64,000 nucleotides of DNA from Pseudoruegeria sp. SK021 (GTDB lineage Bacteria > Pseudomonadota > Alphaproteobacteria > Rhodobacterales > Rhodobacteraceae): contig NZ_MTBG01000009.1 in NCBI RefSeq assembly GCF_002119405.1, positions 51,394-115,393 of the forward strand, given 5' to 3'. The position numbers were made by a program, and so were the translations under genes. Below, one piece after another: positions 28,002-36,291 of this stretch; positions within the stretch are counted from its first letter, which is position 1; every line of letters starts with the position of its first letter. The notes under the pieces are model-generated. The model saw only the letters and a program-made list of their open reading frames with translations. It had not been told where the DNA came from and did no database searches.

Positions 28002-28825
28002 TCCGAACCATGACAGAGGCAGACCTGACGCAGGTTTTAAACTGGGCTGCGGATGAGGGTTGGAACCCCGGCATGGAGGATGCGCCCGCCTTTCTGGCGG
28101 CCGATCCGGGCGGTTTTCTTGTGGGTGAACAGGACGGAAAGCTGGTTTCGGCGATTTCAGTTGTCAATCACAGCCCCGAGCAGGCCTTTTTGGGCCTCTA
28201 TTTGGTGCACCCGAACTATCGCGGCCAAGGCCTTGGCATGGCAATTTGGTCGGCCGGATTGGCGCAGGCAGGGGCGCGGTCTGTCGGTCTGGACGGTGTT
28301 CCGGCGCAGCAGGCCAATTATGCCAGGTCGGGGTTTGTCCGGACCGGGCAGACGATCCGCTATGCTGGACTGCTGCAGGGGGAGGCGTCGCAAGATGTGC
28401 GCCCATTTACAACGAATGATTTGGAACCACTGCTGGCGGCGGATGCGCTGGCCTGCGGGGTGATGCGACCGGCTTATCTGGCAGCGTGGCTTCAAGGGGC
28501 CCGCCATCGGGAAACTTTTGTTCTGGATCTGCCACAGCGACCCCTCGGATTTGTTACCGCTCGCGACTGTCGGACGGGGGTAAAAATCGGTCCGCTTCAT
28601 GCGCCGGACCGGGCTTCGGCGCTTAGACTTTTGATGGCCTGCCTTCCGCATGACCGGGCCGTTGATATATCCCTCGATATTCCGGCTGACCGGAAAGATA
28701 TGTGCGCTTTGGCCGAGGATTTGGGGTTGGTGCCGGTGTTCGAAACCGCGCGAATGTATTTGGGTCCTGCCCCGGTTGCGGCGCCGCCGGCTTATTATGC
28801 CATTGCCACTATGGAATTGGGTTGA
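27998..28825 (+). CDS. Two-domain GNAT acetyltransferase
   Basis: A 275-residue protein. The N-terminal half is a GNAT domain with the acetyl-CoA-binding motif HPNYRGQGLG (motif A). The C-terminal half begins at DVRPFTTNDLEPLL and resembles a second, degenerate GNAT repeat (Acetyltransf_18-like). The acceptor substrate is unknown. The start at 27998 has GAGGG upstream; readings from 27749 are not supported. On its 3' side is a hairpin that terminates a transcript arriving from the opposite strand. Confidence 0.85.
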   Translation: MIRTMTEADLTQVLNWAADEGWNPGMEDAPAFLAADPGGFLVGEQDGKLVSAISVVNHSPEQAFLGLYLVHPNYRGQGLGMAIWSAGLAQAGARSVGLDGVPAQQANYARSGFVRTGQTIRYAGLLQGEASQDVRPFTTNDLEPLLAADALACGVMRPAYLAAWLQGARHRETFVLDLPQRPLGFVTARDCRTGVKIGPLHAPDRASALRLLMACLPHDRAVDISLDIPADRKDMCALAEDLGLVPVFETARMYLGPAPVAAPPAYYAIATMELG

Positions 28826-28842
28826 ACCACATGCCTGACAGC

Positions 28843-28871
28843 AAAAAGAGCCGTCCGATGGACGACTCTTT
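28843..28871 (-). terminator. Strong terminator of a small minus-strand transcript
   Basis: A 12-bp stem (one G-U pair) with a 3-nt loop, left arm 28845-28856, right arm 28860-28871. On the minus strand it is followed by TTTTT. No ordinary-sized gene precedes it on that strand for over 300 bases. It may also work for the GNAT gene in the other direction. Confidence 0.85.
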
Positions 28872-29035
28872 CCGAGAATAGCAGGAGGGGGGTCGGTTAT
28901 GGACCTCCGTCCAATTCAGGCGGCGCATGGCCGATAGGATTGCCTAGCGACGCTGCCCCTGAATTGTCCCGACACCTGACTCCAATACCTCTGTAGACAC
29001 TGGACCACCTCCTTTCAGTTGTTAAACCTAAATCC
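28845..29035 (-). ncRNA. Candidate small RNA / leader transcript with micro-ORF
   Basis: This minus-strand unit has a TTGACA box at 29059-29064, an expected start near 29030, and the terminator at 28845-28871, giving about 190 nt. Features in between are a full Shine-Dalgarno AAAGGAGGTGG (29005-29015), an 18-codon ORF (28944-29000), a 9-bp pair CAATTCAGG/CCTGAATTG, a hairpin TGGAC-GGAG-GTCCA, and CCTCCT (28883-28888) that is exactly complementary to the SD AGGAGG (29008-29013). I cannot assign it to a named RNA family. The CCUCC element recalls anti-SD sRNAs of alphaproteobacteria, which is inference only. Confidence 0.5.
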
Positions 29036-29175
29036 GAGTGTGGCGCGGCCCTGCGATTTGTCAAAGAAAATGTGACACAATAGGGGCGCAGAAGATCACT
29101 TTGTGATCTGCGTAGGTTTTGATGCCCATTGGAATTGCGTTTGCAGAGCCTTTCGCTGATGCGGGGCCGCTGATG
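28872..29175. promoter_or_regulatory. Promoter-like region and hairpin upstream of the micro-ORF unit
   Basis: The minus strand carries TTGACA at 29059-29064 with a weak -10 candidate near 29036-29041. Further upstream, at about 29087-29112, an imperfect inverted repeat CGCAGAAGATCAC/GTGATCTGCG follows the stop of the VUT-family gene and probably ends that transcript. There is no full-size gene between 28826 and 29175. Confidence 0.45.
28944..29000 (-). CDS. 18-codon micro-ORF with strong SD
   Basis: GTG start at 29000, TAG at 28944-28946. The peptide would be 18 residues ending in GQRR. The ribosome binding site AAAGGAGGTGG is far stronger than that of most full-length genes here, which argues for real translation, perhaps as a leader peptide. 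No homologue is known to me. Confidence 0.4.
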   Translation of the reverse strand: MSTEVLESGVGTIQGQRR

Positions 29176-29796
29176 TCAGATCGGGCGCATCAACAATCGT
29201 GCGACGATGATGCGGAACGGAACCAGCGCGATCAGCGCCAACCCAAGTTTGACCGACCAGTCTGCCATGGCCAGAGACACCCAAAGCGGCACCACGGGAC
29301 CATGCCCAAGAAGCGGTAATGCCGCGTTTGCCCATGCCACATCTGCTGCGGGATCCAGAAAGGTGAAACTTGCTGAGAAGGCGATGGAAAAGAAGATGGC
29401 GGTGTCTAAGGTGGCGCCGACAAGGGTCGAAACCAGCGGCGCCCGCCACCATCGGCCCGACCTTAGCCGATCAAACAGCGCCACATCCATCATCTGCGCG
29501 GTCAGAAAGGCCAGTCCCGATGCCAGCGCAATTCGCCATGTCACCAGCGGCCCGAACTCGCCGGATATTTGGGTGCCGATCAGTGAACAGATCAGACCGA
29601 CAATGAAACCGGCGATGACGACCCGGCGCGCGGCCCGAACCCCGTAAACGCGGTTCATGACGTCGGTGACCAGAAAGGCAAGTGGATAGGTGAATGCGCC
29701 CCACGTCAGCCATTGGCCGAACAAGTGCTGCACGAGGATATTCGAAGCAACGACAATGGCCGCCATGGCCATCATGCCTGGAAGAAGACGTGACAT
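29176..29796 (-). CDS. VUT-family queuosine precursor transporter (YhhQ-like)
   Basis: A 206-residue inner-membrane protein with about six hydrophobic segments. The conserved TYPLAFLVTDVMNRVYG near residue 40 marks the VUT/ECF-S-like YhhQ family, which takes up queuosine precursors such as preQ0 or preQ1. The start at 29796 is chosen for the hydrophobic N-terminus; the longer frame adds 28 polar residues. It lies 80 bases downstream of a phytase-like gene on the same strand and may be co-transcribed with it. Confidence 0.88.
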   Translation of the reverse strand: MSRLLPGMMAMAAIVVASNILVQHLFGQWLTWGAFTYPLAFLVTDVMNRVYGVRAARRVVIAGFIVGLICSLIGTQISGEFGPLVTWRIALASGLAFLTAQMMDVALFDRLRSGRWWRAPLVSTLVGATLDTAIFFSIAFSASFTFLDPAADVAWANAALPLLGHGPVVPLWVSLAMADWSVKLGLALIALVPFRIIVARLLMRPI

Positions 29797-29876
29797 AGGT
29801 ATTTTTCCGTTTTCACAAGGTTGCGGAGACTTGGCCCCTGAGGGACGCTGCCCCCTACACCTGCGTGCGCCGGTCT

Positions 29877-30863
29877 TCAAGGCAGTTTCGGGGCGGCCGT
29901 GCCGGGCAAACGGTATTCGACGAACTCGTTCCGTTGGAGGGAATTGAAATTGTCGTCTGAAACCAGCGTGATCCGGATCGCACCTTGATCGTCCTGCCAG
30001 ACTGAAATTCCTTCAAGATTGTCATGGGTGAAATAGGCGGTTTGTAACAACAAGCGTTCATCGGTCAGACCTGTAGGGCTGAACGAAAAGCTGCGGATTC
30101 GGGTTGAAAACGCCAGTCCGACCGAGGCGCGTTCCAAAAGATACAGTCGGTCGTCGGGTCCAGTATCGGCTCCGACAGGCAGGTAAAACCCATCGCGGCG
30201 CAGGGTGTAGGGGATCGTCCAGTTCTGGTCGGGTGGCGGTCGTCCGGTGCCGTCCGGGGAGTCCATATGGGCGATGGGTTTCCCTTCATGTCGGAAGATC
30301 GGGATGCCCGCGCCGACCCGTGACGGAAGTTCGGGAATTGCGATGATTCGCCCTTCGGGGTCGAGGGCAAGCGCCTCGAGGCCGCGATTGCGGGGTAGGG
30401 CGAGGAACCCGGGAAAGGGGGGAATCCATTGGACCATCACGGTGCCCGGGGTGATGAAGTTCACCGCATGATAGCCCTCAAGTGAGACGTAAAGCCGCCC
30501 GTCCGAGGCCAAGGCCAACCCTTCGGTGTCGCCCGACAAAGTGTCGATGAAGGCGCCGAGATCGCTGACGATCCGCGCCGCCGGGTCGGCATCGACCCCG
30601 ATAATCCGCCCGTCTTGCCGCAAAAAGGTTCCATAGATCAGGGCCGGCCTGTCCGAGAGGGCGACGAAGGTTCGGCCGTCGTCGGACAGTTCTAAGCCGG
30701 ATAGCCCGCCCATGCGCGCGTCATCTGGTGCCCGCCACGCATAGCTGCCGACATACTCCAGTTCGGAAGACGATCTGCCAAGGGAAAGCGCATACCACCC
30801 GGCAAGGCAAAGGACTGTGAAGACCGCCAGCAAAAAGATCGCGCGTCGGATGTTCTGGAACAT
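29877..30863 (-). CDS. Esterase-like activity of phytase family protein (paralogue 1)
   Basis: A 328-residue exported or membrane-anchored protein. It has an N-terminal hydrophobic segment ([18 protein letters not shown]), then a beta-propeller-like domain of the Phytase-like family (PF13449 type). Family blocks are [53 protein letters not shown] and [12 protein letters not shown]. The substrate is unknown and the anchor suggests a periplasmic role. The next upstream gene is a clear paralogue with the same blocks, so this is a tandem duplication. Confidence 0.8.
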   Translation of the reverse strand: MFQNIRRAIFLLAVFTVLCLAGWYALSLGRSSSELEYVGSYAWRAPDDARMGGLSGLELSDDGRTFVALSDRPALIYGTFLRQDGRIIGVDADPAARIVSDLGAFIDTLSGDTEGLALASDGRLYVSLEGYHAVNFITPGTVMVQWIPPFPGFLALPRNRGLEALALDPEGRIIAIPELPSRVGAGIPIFRHEGKPIAHMDSPDGTGRPPPDQNWTIPYTLRRDGFYLPVGADTGPDDRLYLLERASVGLAFSTRIRSFSFSPTGLTDERLLLQTAYFTHDNLEGISVWQDDQGAIRITLVSDDNFNSLQRNEFVEYRLPGTAAPKLP

Positions 30864-30977
30864 GACTGCCTCGCTTGGCTGAGAGCGTCGACGCGGGAAT
30901 TGCGGTAAACAGATAGCACAGAGCCTAACAGATGCCTAAAATCGCAGCCAGTTTGTTTAGAATGCTGGAAATTGGCT

Positions 30978-31880
30978 TTATCGAGAGTCGCCGCGCGGCA
31001 CACGAAACTCAACGAATTCCGTGCGTTGGAGTATAATTTGGTTGTCGTCGGAAATCATCGTGACCCGGATCTCATCATCTTCGTCGCGCCAGACAGAAAT
31101 CCCTTCTAGATTGTCAAACTGGCCCGTCCGACTTTGCATCAAAAGGCGTTCGTCGTTCAGGCTATCGTCGCCAAAAGCGAAGCTTCGAACCCGGCTGGAA
31201 AAGCCGAAAATCCCTGAAAAATCCCGTTCCAGCACATAGAGGCGGTTGTCTGGTCCGGTATCTGCACCGACGATCAGATAGGGGCCGTCGCGGCGCACTG
31301 AATAGGGGGTGCTCCACGTCGTGCCGTCAAGCCGGTAGACCGGAAAGGGGCGTTCCAACTTGCCGGAACGTTCGGGGATCGTGATCGGGCGCCCTTGTGG
31401 ATCAAGGGCCAGCGCCTCGAGCCCCGAGTTGAGTTGCAGATCATAAAACACAGGCGGGCGGACGATTGCTTCGGTAATTCCGGTCGCAAGAGAGAGCTTG
31501 CTGATGCGGTTCTCGGCTTCAAAGGACAGATAGGCAGTGCCGTCTGCCGCGATTGCCAGCCCCTCGGAATCCGACTGTTGATCGCGCAAGGGTATCCCCT
31601 CGGGCGAGAGTAGCGGCCGCACATGTCCAGCCGTCACCCCGACGATCTTGCCGCCGGAGCGTTCAAGCGTGCCTTCAACGAACCCGGCCCGGTCCGACAC
31701 GGCGACGAAGCTAAGGCCGTCGTCGCTGATTTCCAGCGCGGAAAATCCCCCAAAATTGGGGTCGTCGGCATTGTTCCACGTGAAGGTCGAAAGGCGCTCT
31801 AGTTGCTGAAATGCCGGGGCGGGCCCGGAGCAGGCCAGCGTCGCGGCGCAAACTAGCGCGAGACTAAGACGTTTTGGCAT
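30978..31880 (-). CDS. Esterase-like activity of phytase family protein (paralogue 2)
   Basis: A 300-residue paralogue of the gene at 29877-30863, with matching blocks [52 protein letters not shown] and [12 protein letters not shown]. Here the N-terminus is a cleavable signal peptide (cut likely after GPAPA) instead of a membrane anchor, so the two copies probably sit differently in the envelope. It overlaps the end of mepA by 28 bases. Confidence 0.8.
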   Translation of the reverse strand: MPKRLSLALVCAATLACSGPAPAFQQLERLSTFTWNNADDPNFGGFSALEISDDGLSFVAVSDRAGFVEGTLERSGGKIVGVTAGHVRPLLSPEGIPLRDQQSDSEGLAIAADGTAYLSFEAENRISKLSLATGITEAIVRPPVFYDLQLNSGLEALALDPQGRPITIPERSGKLERPFPVYRLDGTTWSTPYSVRRDGPYLIVGADTGPDNRLYVLERDFSGIFGFSSRVRSFAFGDDSLNDERLLMQSRTGQFDNLEGISVWRDEDDEIRVTMISDDNQIILQRTEFVEFRVPRGDSR

Positions 31881-32755
31881 TGGTTGGGCAGATCCGCCAT
31901 GGTGTATTCCCGGACGCCGCGCGTTTTCGGTGCCGGCTTGGAGGGTTTCGTCGCTTTAGGCGGGTTCAGATAATCCGTGACCCACCATTCAAGGGTCTCG
32001 TCGCAGCCATTGCCGCCTTTGGAAAGTTGAGCCACGGTCGGGGTCTGGGTTTCGCAGACTGTGTCGCCTTTTGGACATTTCAGGCGGACGTGGAAATGGG
32101 TGTCATGGCCATAAAGTGGCCGGATCTTTTGCATCCAGGATCGGTCACTTTGTTTGGCGGATTTGCACAGCTCAACTTTGACAGGTGGGGTGACGAAAAT
32201 TCGGTCCACCGCGTCGTCGCGGGCGGCGGCTTCCAGAATGGCGGCGTGCTGCGCGCTCCAGTTGCCATTGACCCGGCGCTGATCCGATGCCCGGACCGAG
32301 ATTGAACTGATCTTTTCGCGGTCGTTCTGGCTGAGACGCAGGGATTTTGGTGGCAGCATCCAGATGTCAATGTCCAACCCGACTTGGTGGCTGGAATGGC
32401 CCGAGAGCATCGGCCCGCCGCGCGGTTGGCTGATGTCCCCGACGTAAAGACCCGACCAGCCGGGCTGTCGCGCCGCAAAGGCGCTGAGCCGCTCAATGAA
32501 GTCGACGGTTTCAGGAACGCCCCAGTTGCGGTTGCGCGACAGACGCATGGCCTGCCATGTCGGGCCAGTTTCAGGCAATTGCACCAATCCGGCGCCGCAG
32601 CCTTTGGCATAAGTGCCAACCGCTTGCGGCACGTGGGCCGACCCAGAGGTTTTGGCCCCAAATAACTGATTGGCAAGGGGGTCGGCTGAAGCAATGCTCG
32701 CGGCACCGACTCCGGCAAGGAAGGCCATCCAACGAATTGTGCGCATTTTAGTCAT
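31853..32755 (-). CDS. mepA: Penicillin-insensitive murein endopeptidase
   Basis: A 300-residue exported metallopeptidase cutting D-Ala-mDAP crosslinks in peptidoglycan. The signal peptide ends at about ASIASA. Metal ligands are in GHSSHQVGLDIDIW and in the C-terminal GHDTHFHVRL. Six cysteines are consistent with the disulfides of the family. The start at 32755 overlaps the stop of a 29-codon hydrophobic ORF (ATGA); ATG 32746 is an alternative. The C-terminal extension past residue 270 is rich in Lys and Pro. Confidence 0.92.
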   Translation of the reverse strand: MTKMRTIRWMAFLAGVGAASIASADPLANQLFGAKTSGSAHVPQAVGTYAKGCGAGLVQLPETGPTWQAMRLSRNRNWGVPETVDFIERLSAFAARQPGWSGLYVGDISQPRGGPMLSGHSSHQVGLDIDIWMLPPKSLRLSQNDREKISSISVRASDQRRVNGNWSAQHAAILEAAARDDAVDRIFVTPPVKVELCKSAKQSDRSWMQKIRPLYGHDTHFHVRLKCPKGDTVCETQTPTVAQLSKGGNGCDETLEWWVTDYLNPPKATKPSKPAPKTRGVREYTMADLPNQCQNVLVSR

Positions 32756-32841
32756 GGGGGTTCCCGGTCTCTGTCCGCTTCGAGCCAGATTAGCAGGATC
32801 AGGCCGATAAGGAAGAGGCCACGCAGAAGTGTGATGCCCAT
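32752..32841 (-). CDS. Possible 29-residue single-helix membrane microprotein upstream of mepA
   Basis: ATG at 32841, 29 codons, TGA overlapping the mepA ATG (ATGA). About 17 of its residues form one uninterrupted hydrophobic stretch (LFLIGLILLIWL) followed by a charged tail. There is no strong ribosome binding site. The overlap and clean transmembrane pattern make it worth listing, but homologues would be needed to accept it. The 211 bases between it and the thioesterase gene hold nothing I recognise. Confidence 0.35.
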   Translation of the reverse strand: MGITLLRGLFLIGLILLIWLEADRDREPP

Positions 32842-33052
32842 TTGTTGGCGTCCAGTCGGTTCGGGTGGCCAAAGCGACAAGGAAGCCTGCGATAATCGAC
32901 GTCACTTTGCCTGTAAGGTCTCACGGTCCCAAAGGTTATAGCGCCGGTTCAATAGGAAGCGATAAAATACGTCCGCGACCAATTTGGCTGTGCGTCTGTA
33001 AGTGTCTGGTGGGCCAAATGTGGGGCGGTGATCGGGCCGTCGTGGCCCGGCC

Positions 33053-33616
33053 TTATCCCCGGTCAGCGCGGTCTTGCGCGTCTTGCGCGTCTTGCATCGG
33101 CGGCCAAGGTCGCAACGTCTCGGCTTGCCCCCAAGCGGTGACCCAATCAGGCAGGGGCGGGCTGTCGGGGCGATCAAGCACCTGCGCCACCCTGTCTTGT
33201 CGGACCAGCCCATGGGCATCGGTGACGGCGGCGCGGATCAGCAAGTGTGAGGTGCAGGCACCCTGACGCCACATCGTTTGCTCCATGTAGAAGAATTTGT
33301 CATCCCAGCCGACGCACCTGCTGCGCATTTGAAAGCGTTGGAAGGCCAGAATGCGTTTGCGGTAGCGCACGGATGCCCCGGCCACGACGACGCCCCATCC
33401 TTGTCGGGCCAAGATTTGCCGTAATCCTGTGCGCCGCGACAGCACGATCCGGCCAAGGTCATACAGGGTCAGCGTTCGGCCATTGTTAAGCTCCAGAAAC
33501 ACATCCAGATCCCACGGCCAGCAGAGATGTTCAGAGTGGTGGGTGTCGAACGTGCCCAGTGGCGGGGCGTTGCGATGGAGGAACAGTTCCTTGCACAAAC
33601 GCAGGACGGGATACAT
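33053..33616 (-). CDS. Acyl-CoA thioesterase (hotdog fold)
   Basis: A 187-residue 4HBT-like thioesterase. The core segment CWPWDLDVFLELNNGRTLTLYDLGR, then SVRYRKRI and MEQTMWR, match the thioesterase family common in Rhodobacteraceae. The acyl substrate is unknown. The start at 33616 is chosen because the family begins MYPxxR here; the open frame extends to 34216 but that part is antisense to YggT and recQ. The C-terminus ends in a short Asp/Gln/Ala repeat (DAQDAQDRAD). It is divergent from yggT. Confidence 0.82.
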   Translation of the reverse strand: MYPVLRLCKELFLHRNAPPLGTFDTHHSEHLCWPWDLDVFLELNNGRTLTLYDLGRIVLSRRTGLRQILARQGWGVVVAGASVRYRKRILAFQRFQMRSRCVGWDDKFFYMEQTMWRQGACTSHLLIRAAVTDAHGLVRQDRVAQVLDRPDSPPLPDWVTAWGQAETLRPWPPMQDAQDAQDRADRG

Positions 33617-33784
33617 AGGCGCACTCTCATTTTGACGGGGCAGGGTTCTGCTGATCCGGTCAGGGGTCAAGTCGGACGTGGGGTCGCGGCCCAGTCGGGC
33701 CCGGGCCAGCCCGCGCGAAGACTTGCCCTTCAAGGTATTCCCGCTTACCTCAACAGTGTATTTCCCCCCTTCAGAGGACCCCTG

Positions 33785-34072
33785 ATGACATCCTTGCTTC
33801 AAATTCTGCTGCTCATACTGGATGTGGTGTGGTTCATCCTCATCGCCCATATCATCATGAGTTGGCTGATCAATTTTCAGGTTTTGAACCTTCAGCAGGA
33901 TCTGGTGCGCCAGATTTGGTTCGGGTTGAACCGCCTGCTTGAGCCGCTTTATGGACCGCTGCGTCGGATCTTGCCGCCGATGGGTGGCCTTGATTTGGCG
34001 CCGCTGGTGGTGCTGATCGGCATCTACGCGATCCGGATCGTTCTTCAGAACAACGCCGCCGCCTTCTATTAG
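33785..34072 (+). CDS. YggT family membrane protein
   Basis: A 95-residue protein with two hydrophobic stretches, LLQILLLILDVVWFILIAHIIMSWL and APLVVLIGIYAIRIVL, in the layout of YggT/Ycf19 proteins. The conserved linker with LYGPLRRILPPMGGLDLAP is typical. The family is linked to membrane organisation or osmotic behaviour but lacks a firm role. The start at 33785 follows TTCAGAGGACCCCTG. recQ follows after about 100 bases. Confidence 0.87.
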   Translation: MTSLLQILLLILDVVWFILIAHIIMSWLINFQVLNLQQDLVRQIWFGLNRLLEPLYGPLRRILPPMGGLDLAPLVVLIGIYAIRIVLQNNAAAFY

Positions 34073-34173
34073 GCGTCCGCGCCGACCTGATTTCCGGGCA
34101 CCCAGCGCTTGCTCGCCTTGGCTCAACGTGAGAAGTTGCCGCCAACGCGAGCAAACCAAGAACAGCAGGGTCC

Positions 34174-36228
34174 ATGCCAGACGGGTCGAGCCCCTCTCCC
34201 GAGGGATTAATGTCACAAGTTTTCGGCTTCTCCGGGTTTCGACCCGGACAGGCTGAGATTGTCGAAGCCGTGACCCGGGGCCAGGACACGCTGGCCATCA
34301 TGCCAACGGGTGGCGGGAAATCCTTGTGCTTTCAATTGCCTGCCCTGTGCCGCGATGGCGTAACGGTGGTGATCTCACCGCTGATTGCGTTGATGCGGGA
34401 TCAGGTTCGGGGCTTGCGCGAATCCGGCGTGTCTGCGGGCGCGCTGACCTCGGGCAATACCGATGAAGAGACCGAAGAGGTGTTTCAGGCCCTTGATGCC
34501 GGAACCTTGAAATTGCTCTACATGGCGCCAGAGCGTTTGGCCGCGTCCGGCACCATGCAAATGCTGACACGGATCGGCGTCAGCCTGATCGCGGTGGACG
34601 AGGCGCATTGTGTCAGTCAATGGGGCCATGATTTCCGCCCAGACTACCTGCGTATCGGGGCATTGCGCGACGCGTTGGGGGTTCCGGTTGCGGCCTTCAC
34701 GGCGACCGCAGATGCGGAAACCCGCGAGGAAATCGTTCAGCGGCTGTTCGGCGGCAGCACGCCGCAAGTATTCCTGCGCGGCTTTGACCGGCCCAATATC
34801 CACCTCGCCTTTGCGGCGAAAGACAATCCCAGACGGCAGATCTTGGGCTTTGCGGCCGCCCGGAAAGGGCAGTCGGGCATCGTGTATTGCGGCACCCGGG
34901 CCAAAACGGAAACACTGGCGCGGGCCTTGGCCGAGGCCGGGCATCTGACATGCGCGTATCACGGCGGTATGAGCGCGGACGACCGACGGCTGGGCGAAAC
35001 CCGTTTCCAGCGCGAAGACGGATTGATCGTTTGCGCCACAGTCGCCTTCGGCATGGGGATCGACAAGCCGGACATTCGCTGGGTCGCCCATGCAGATCTG
35101 CCGAAATCGATCGAAGCATATTATCAGGAAATCGGACGTGCCGGACGAGACGGCGCACCGGCGGAAACCCTGACCTTGTTTGGCGCCGATGATATCCGGC
35201 TGCGCCGCTCACAAATTGATGAAGGGTTGGCCCCGGTCGAACGGCGCAATGCCGATCACGGACGGCTAAATGCGCTGTTGGGTCTGGCTGAAGCCTTGGG
35301 TTGCCGGCGTCAGGCGCTGCTTGGCTATTTTGGCGAGGATGCCGAACCCTGTGGCAACTGCGATCTTTGTGATCGCCCGCCCGAAATTATTGACGGAACG
35401 GATGCAGTGCGCAAAGCGCTGTCGGCCATTCTGCGGACGGGCGAATGGTTTGGGGCGGGGCACCTGATCGATATCCTGACCGGGACTGTCACCGAAAAAA
35501 TCACCGCGCGCGGCCATGATAAGCTGCCGACATTCGGGGTCGGGCGCGAATACACAAAGGTGCAATGGCAAGGGTTGTTCCGGCAAATGATGGGGCGCGA
35601 CCTGATCCGCCCGGATGGTGAACGGCACGGCGCATTACGTATGACCGATGCGGCGCGGCCGATCCTGAAGGGAGAGGCGCAGATCAGTCTGCGCCGCGAC
35701 GTGATGGATAAGTTCGCCACAAGGCCAGCCGTCAAAACTCTTGTGTCCGACGAAGATGCGCCGCTTCTATCGTCCCTCAAAGCCAAACGTCGGGCATTGG
35801 CTGAGGCTGCCAATGTGCCGGCCTATGTGATTTTCAACGATCGGACGCTGATCGAAATGGTGGAACAACGCCCGCAAGATCTGGATGCCATGTCGCGGAT
35901 ATCGGGCGTTGGCGCGAAGAAGCTAGAGCGGTACGGCGCGGTCTTTCTGGATGCCCTGACCGGAGCGCTGCCCGCGCCGGTTCATCCCAAGCGGCGGGCG
36001 TTGGCCGGTCGCGAATCCGGGGCGGTTCTGGACGGATTGCAGGCGGTTCAAGCCGAACTTTTACGCGGAAAAAGCGGCATGGACCGACCGCTGAGTTGTA
36101 CCGTGCCTGAACTGGCAAGGATCGCCAAAGCCCGCCCAAAGGACTTGGCGGCCCTGTCGGCCATTCTGGGCGAGCGCCGGTCAGAGCGTTTTGGCGCCGC
36201 TTTTCTGGAGGTGCTGGATGCGCCATAA
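34174..36228 (+). CDS. recQ: ATP-dependent DNA helicase RecQ
   Basis: A 684-residue 3'-5' helicase for recombination and fork repair. Walker A is MPTGGGKS (43-50), the DEAH box is at 142-145 (VDEAHCVSQWGHDFRPDY), and motif VI is in EIGRAGRDG. The RecQ zinc site shows as CGNCDLC near residue 395. The C-terminus has an HRDC domain (RPQDLDAMSRISGVGAKKLERYG) and a second HRDC-like repeat at the extreme end (RPKDLAALSAILGERRSERFG), making it longer than E. coli RecQ. The start at 34174 is the first ATG of the frame that is compatible with the family. Confidence 0.96.
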   Translation: MPDGSSPSPEGLMSQVFGFSGFRPGQAEIVEAVTRGQDTLAIMPTGGGKSLCFQLPALCRDGVTVVISPLIALMRDQVRGLRESGVSAGALTSGNTDEETEEVFQALDAGTLKLLYMAPERLAASGTMQMLTRIGVSLIAVDEAHCVSQWGHDFRPDYLRIGALRDALGVPVAAFTATADAETREEIVQRLFGGSTPQVFLRGFDRPNIHLAFAAKDNPRRQILGFAAARKGQSGIVYCGTRAKTETLARALAEAGHLTCAYHGGMSADDRRLGETRFQREDGLIVCATVAFGMGIDKPDIRWVAHADLPKSIEAYYQEIGRAGRDGAPAETLTLFGADDIRLRRSQIDEGLAPVERRNADHGRLNALLGLAEALGCRRQALLGYFGEDAEPCGNCDLCDRPPEIIDGTDAVRKALSAILRTGEWFGAGHLIDILTGTVTEKITARGHDKLPTFGVGREYTKVQWQGLFRQMMGRDLIRPDGERHGALRMTDAARPILKGEAQISLRRDVMDKFATRPAVKTLVSDEDAPLLSSLKAKRRALAEAANVPAYVIFNDRTLIEMVEQRPQDLDAMSRISGVGAKKLERYGAVFLDALTGALPAPVHPKRRALAGRESGAVLDGLQAVQAELLRGKSGMDRPLSCTVPELARIAKARPKDLAALSAILGERRSERFGAAFLEVLDAP

Positions 36229-36291
36229 CACCCGTCGCCCAGCCCAGATTGGCCGCGTAGTTTTACCCCCAACCTCGGACGGAGTTCTGAC

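Noticed and set aside
33617..34216. Upstream extension of the thioesterase frame (387 residues in total)
   Set aside because: Antisense to YggT and the start of recQ. The family starts at the ATG at 33616.
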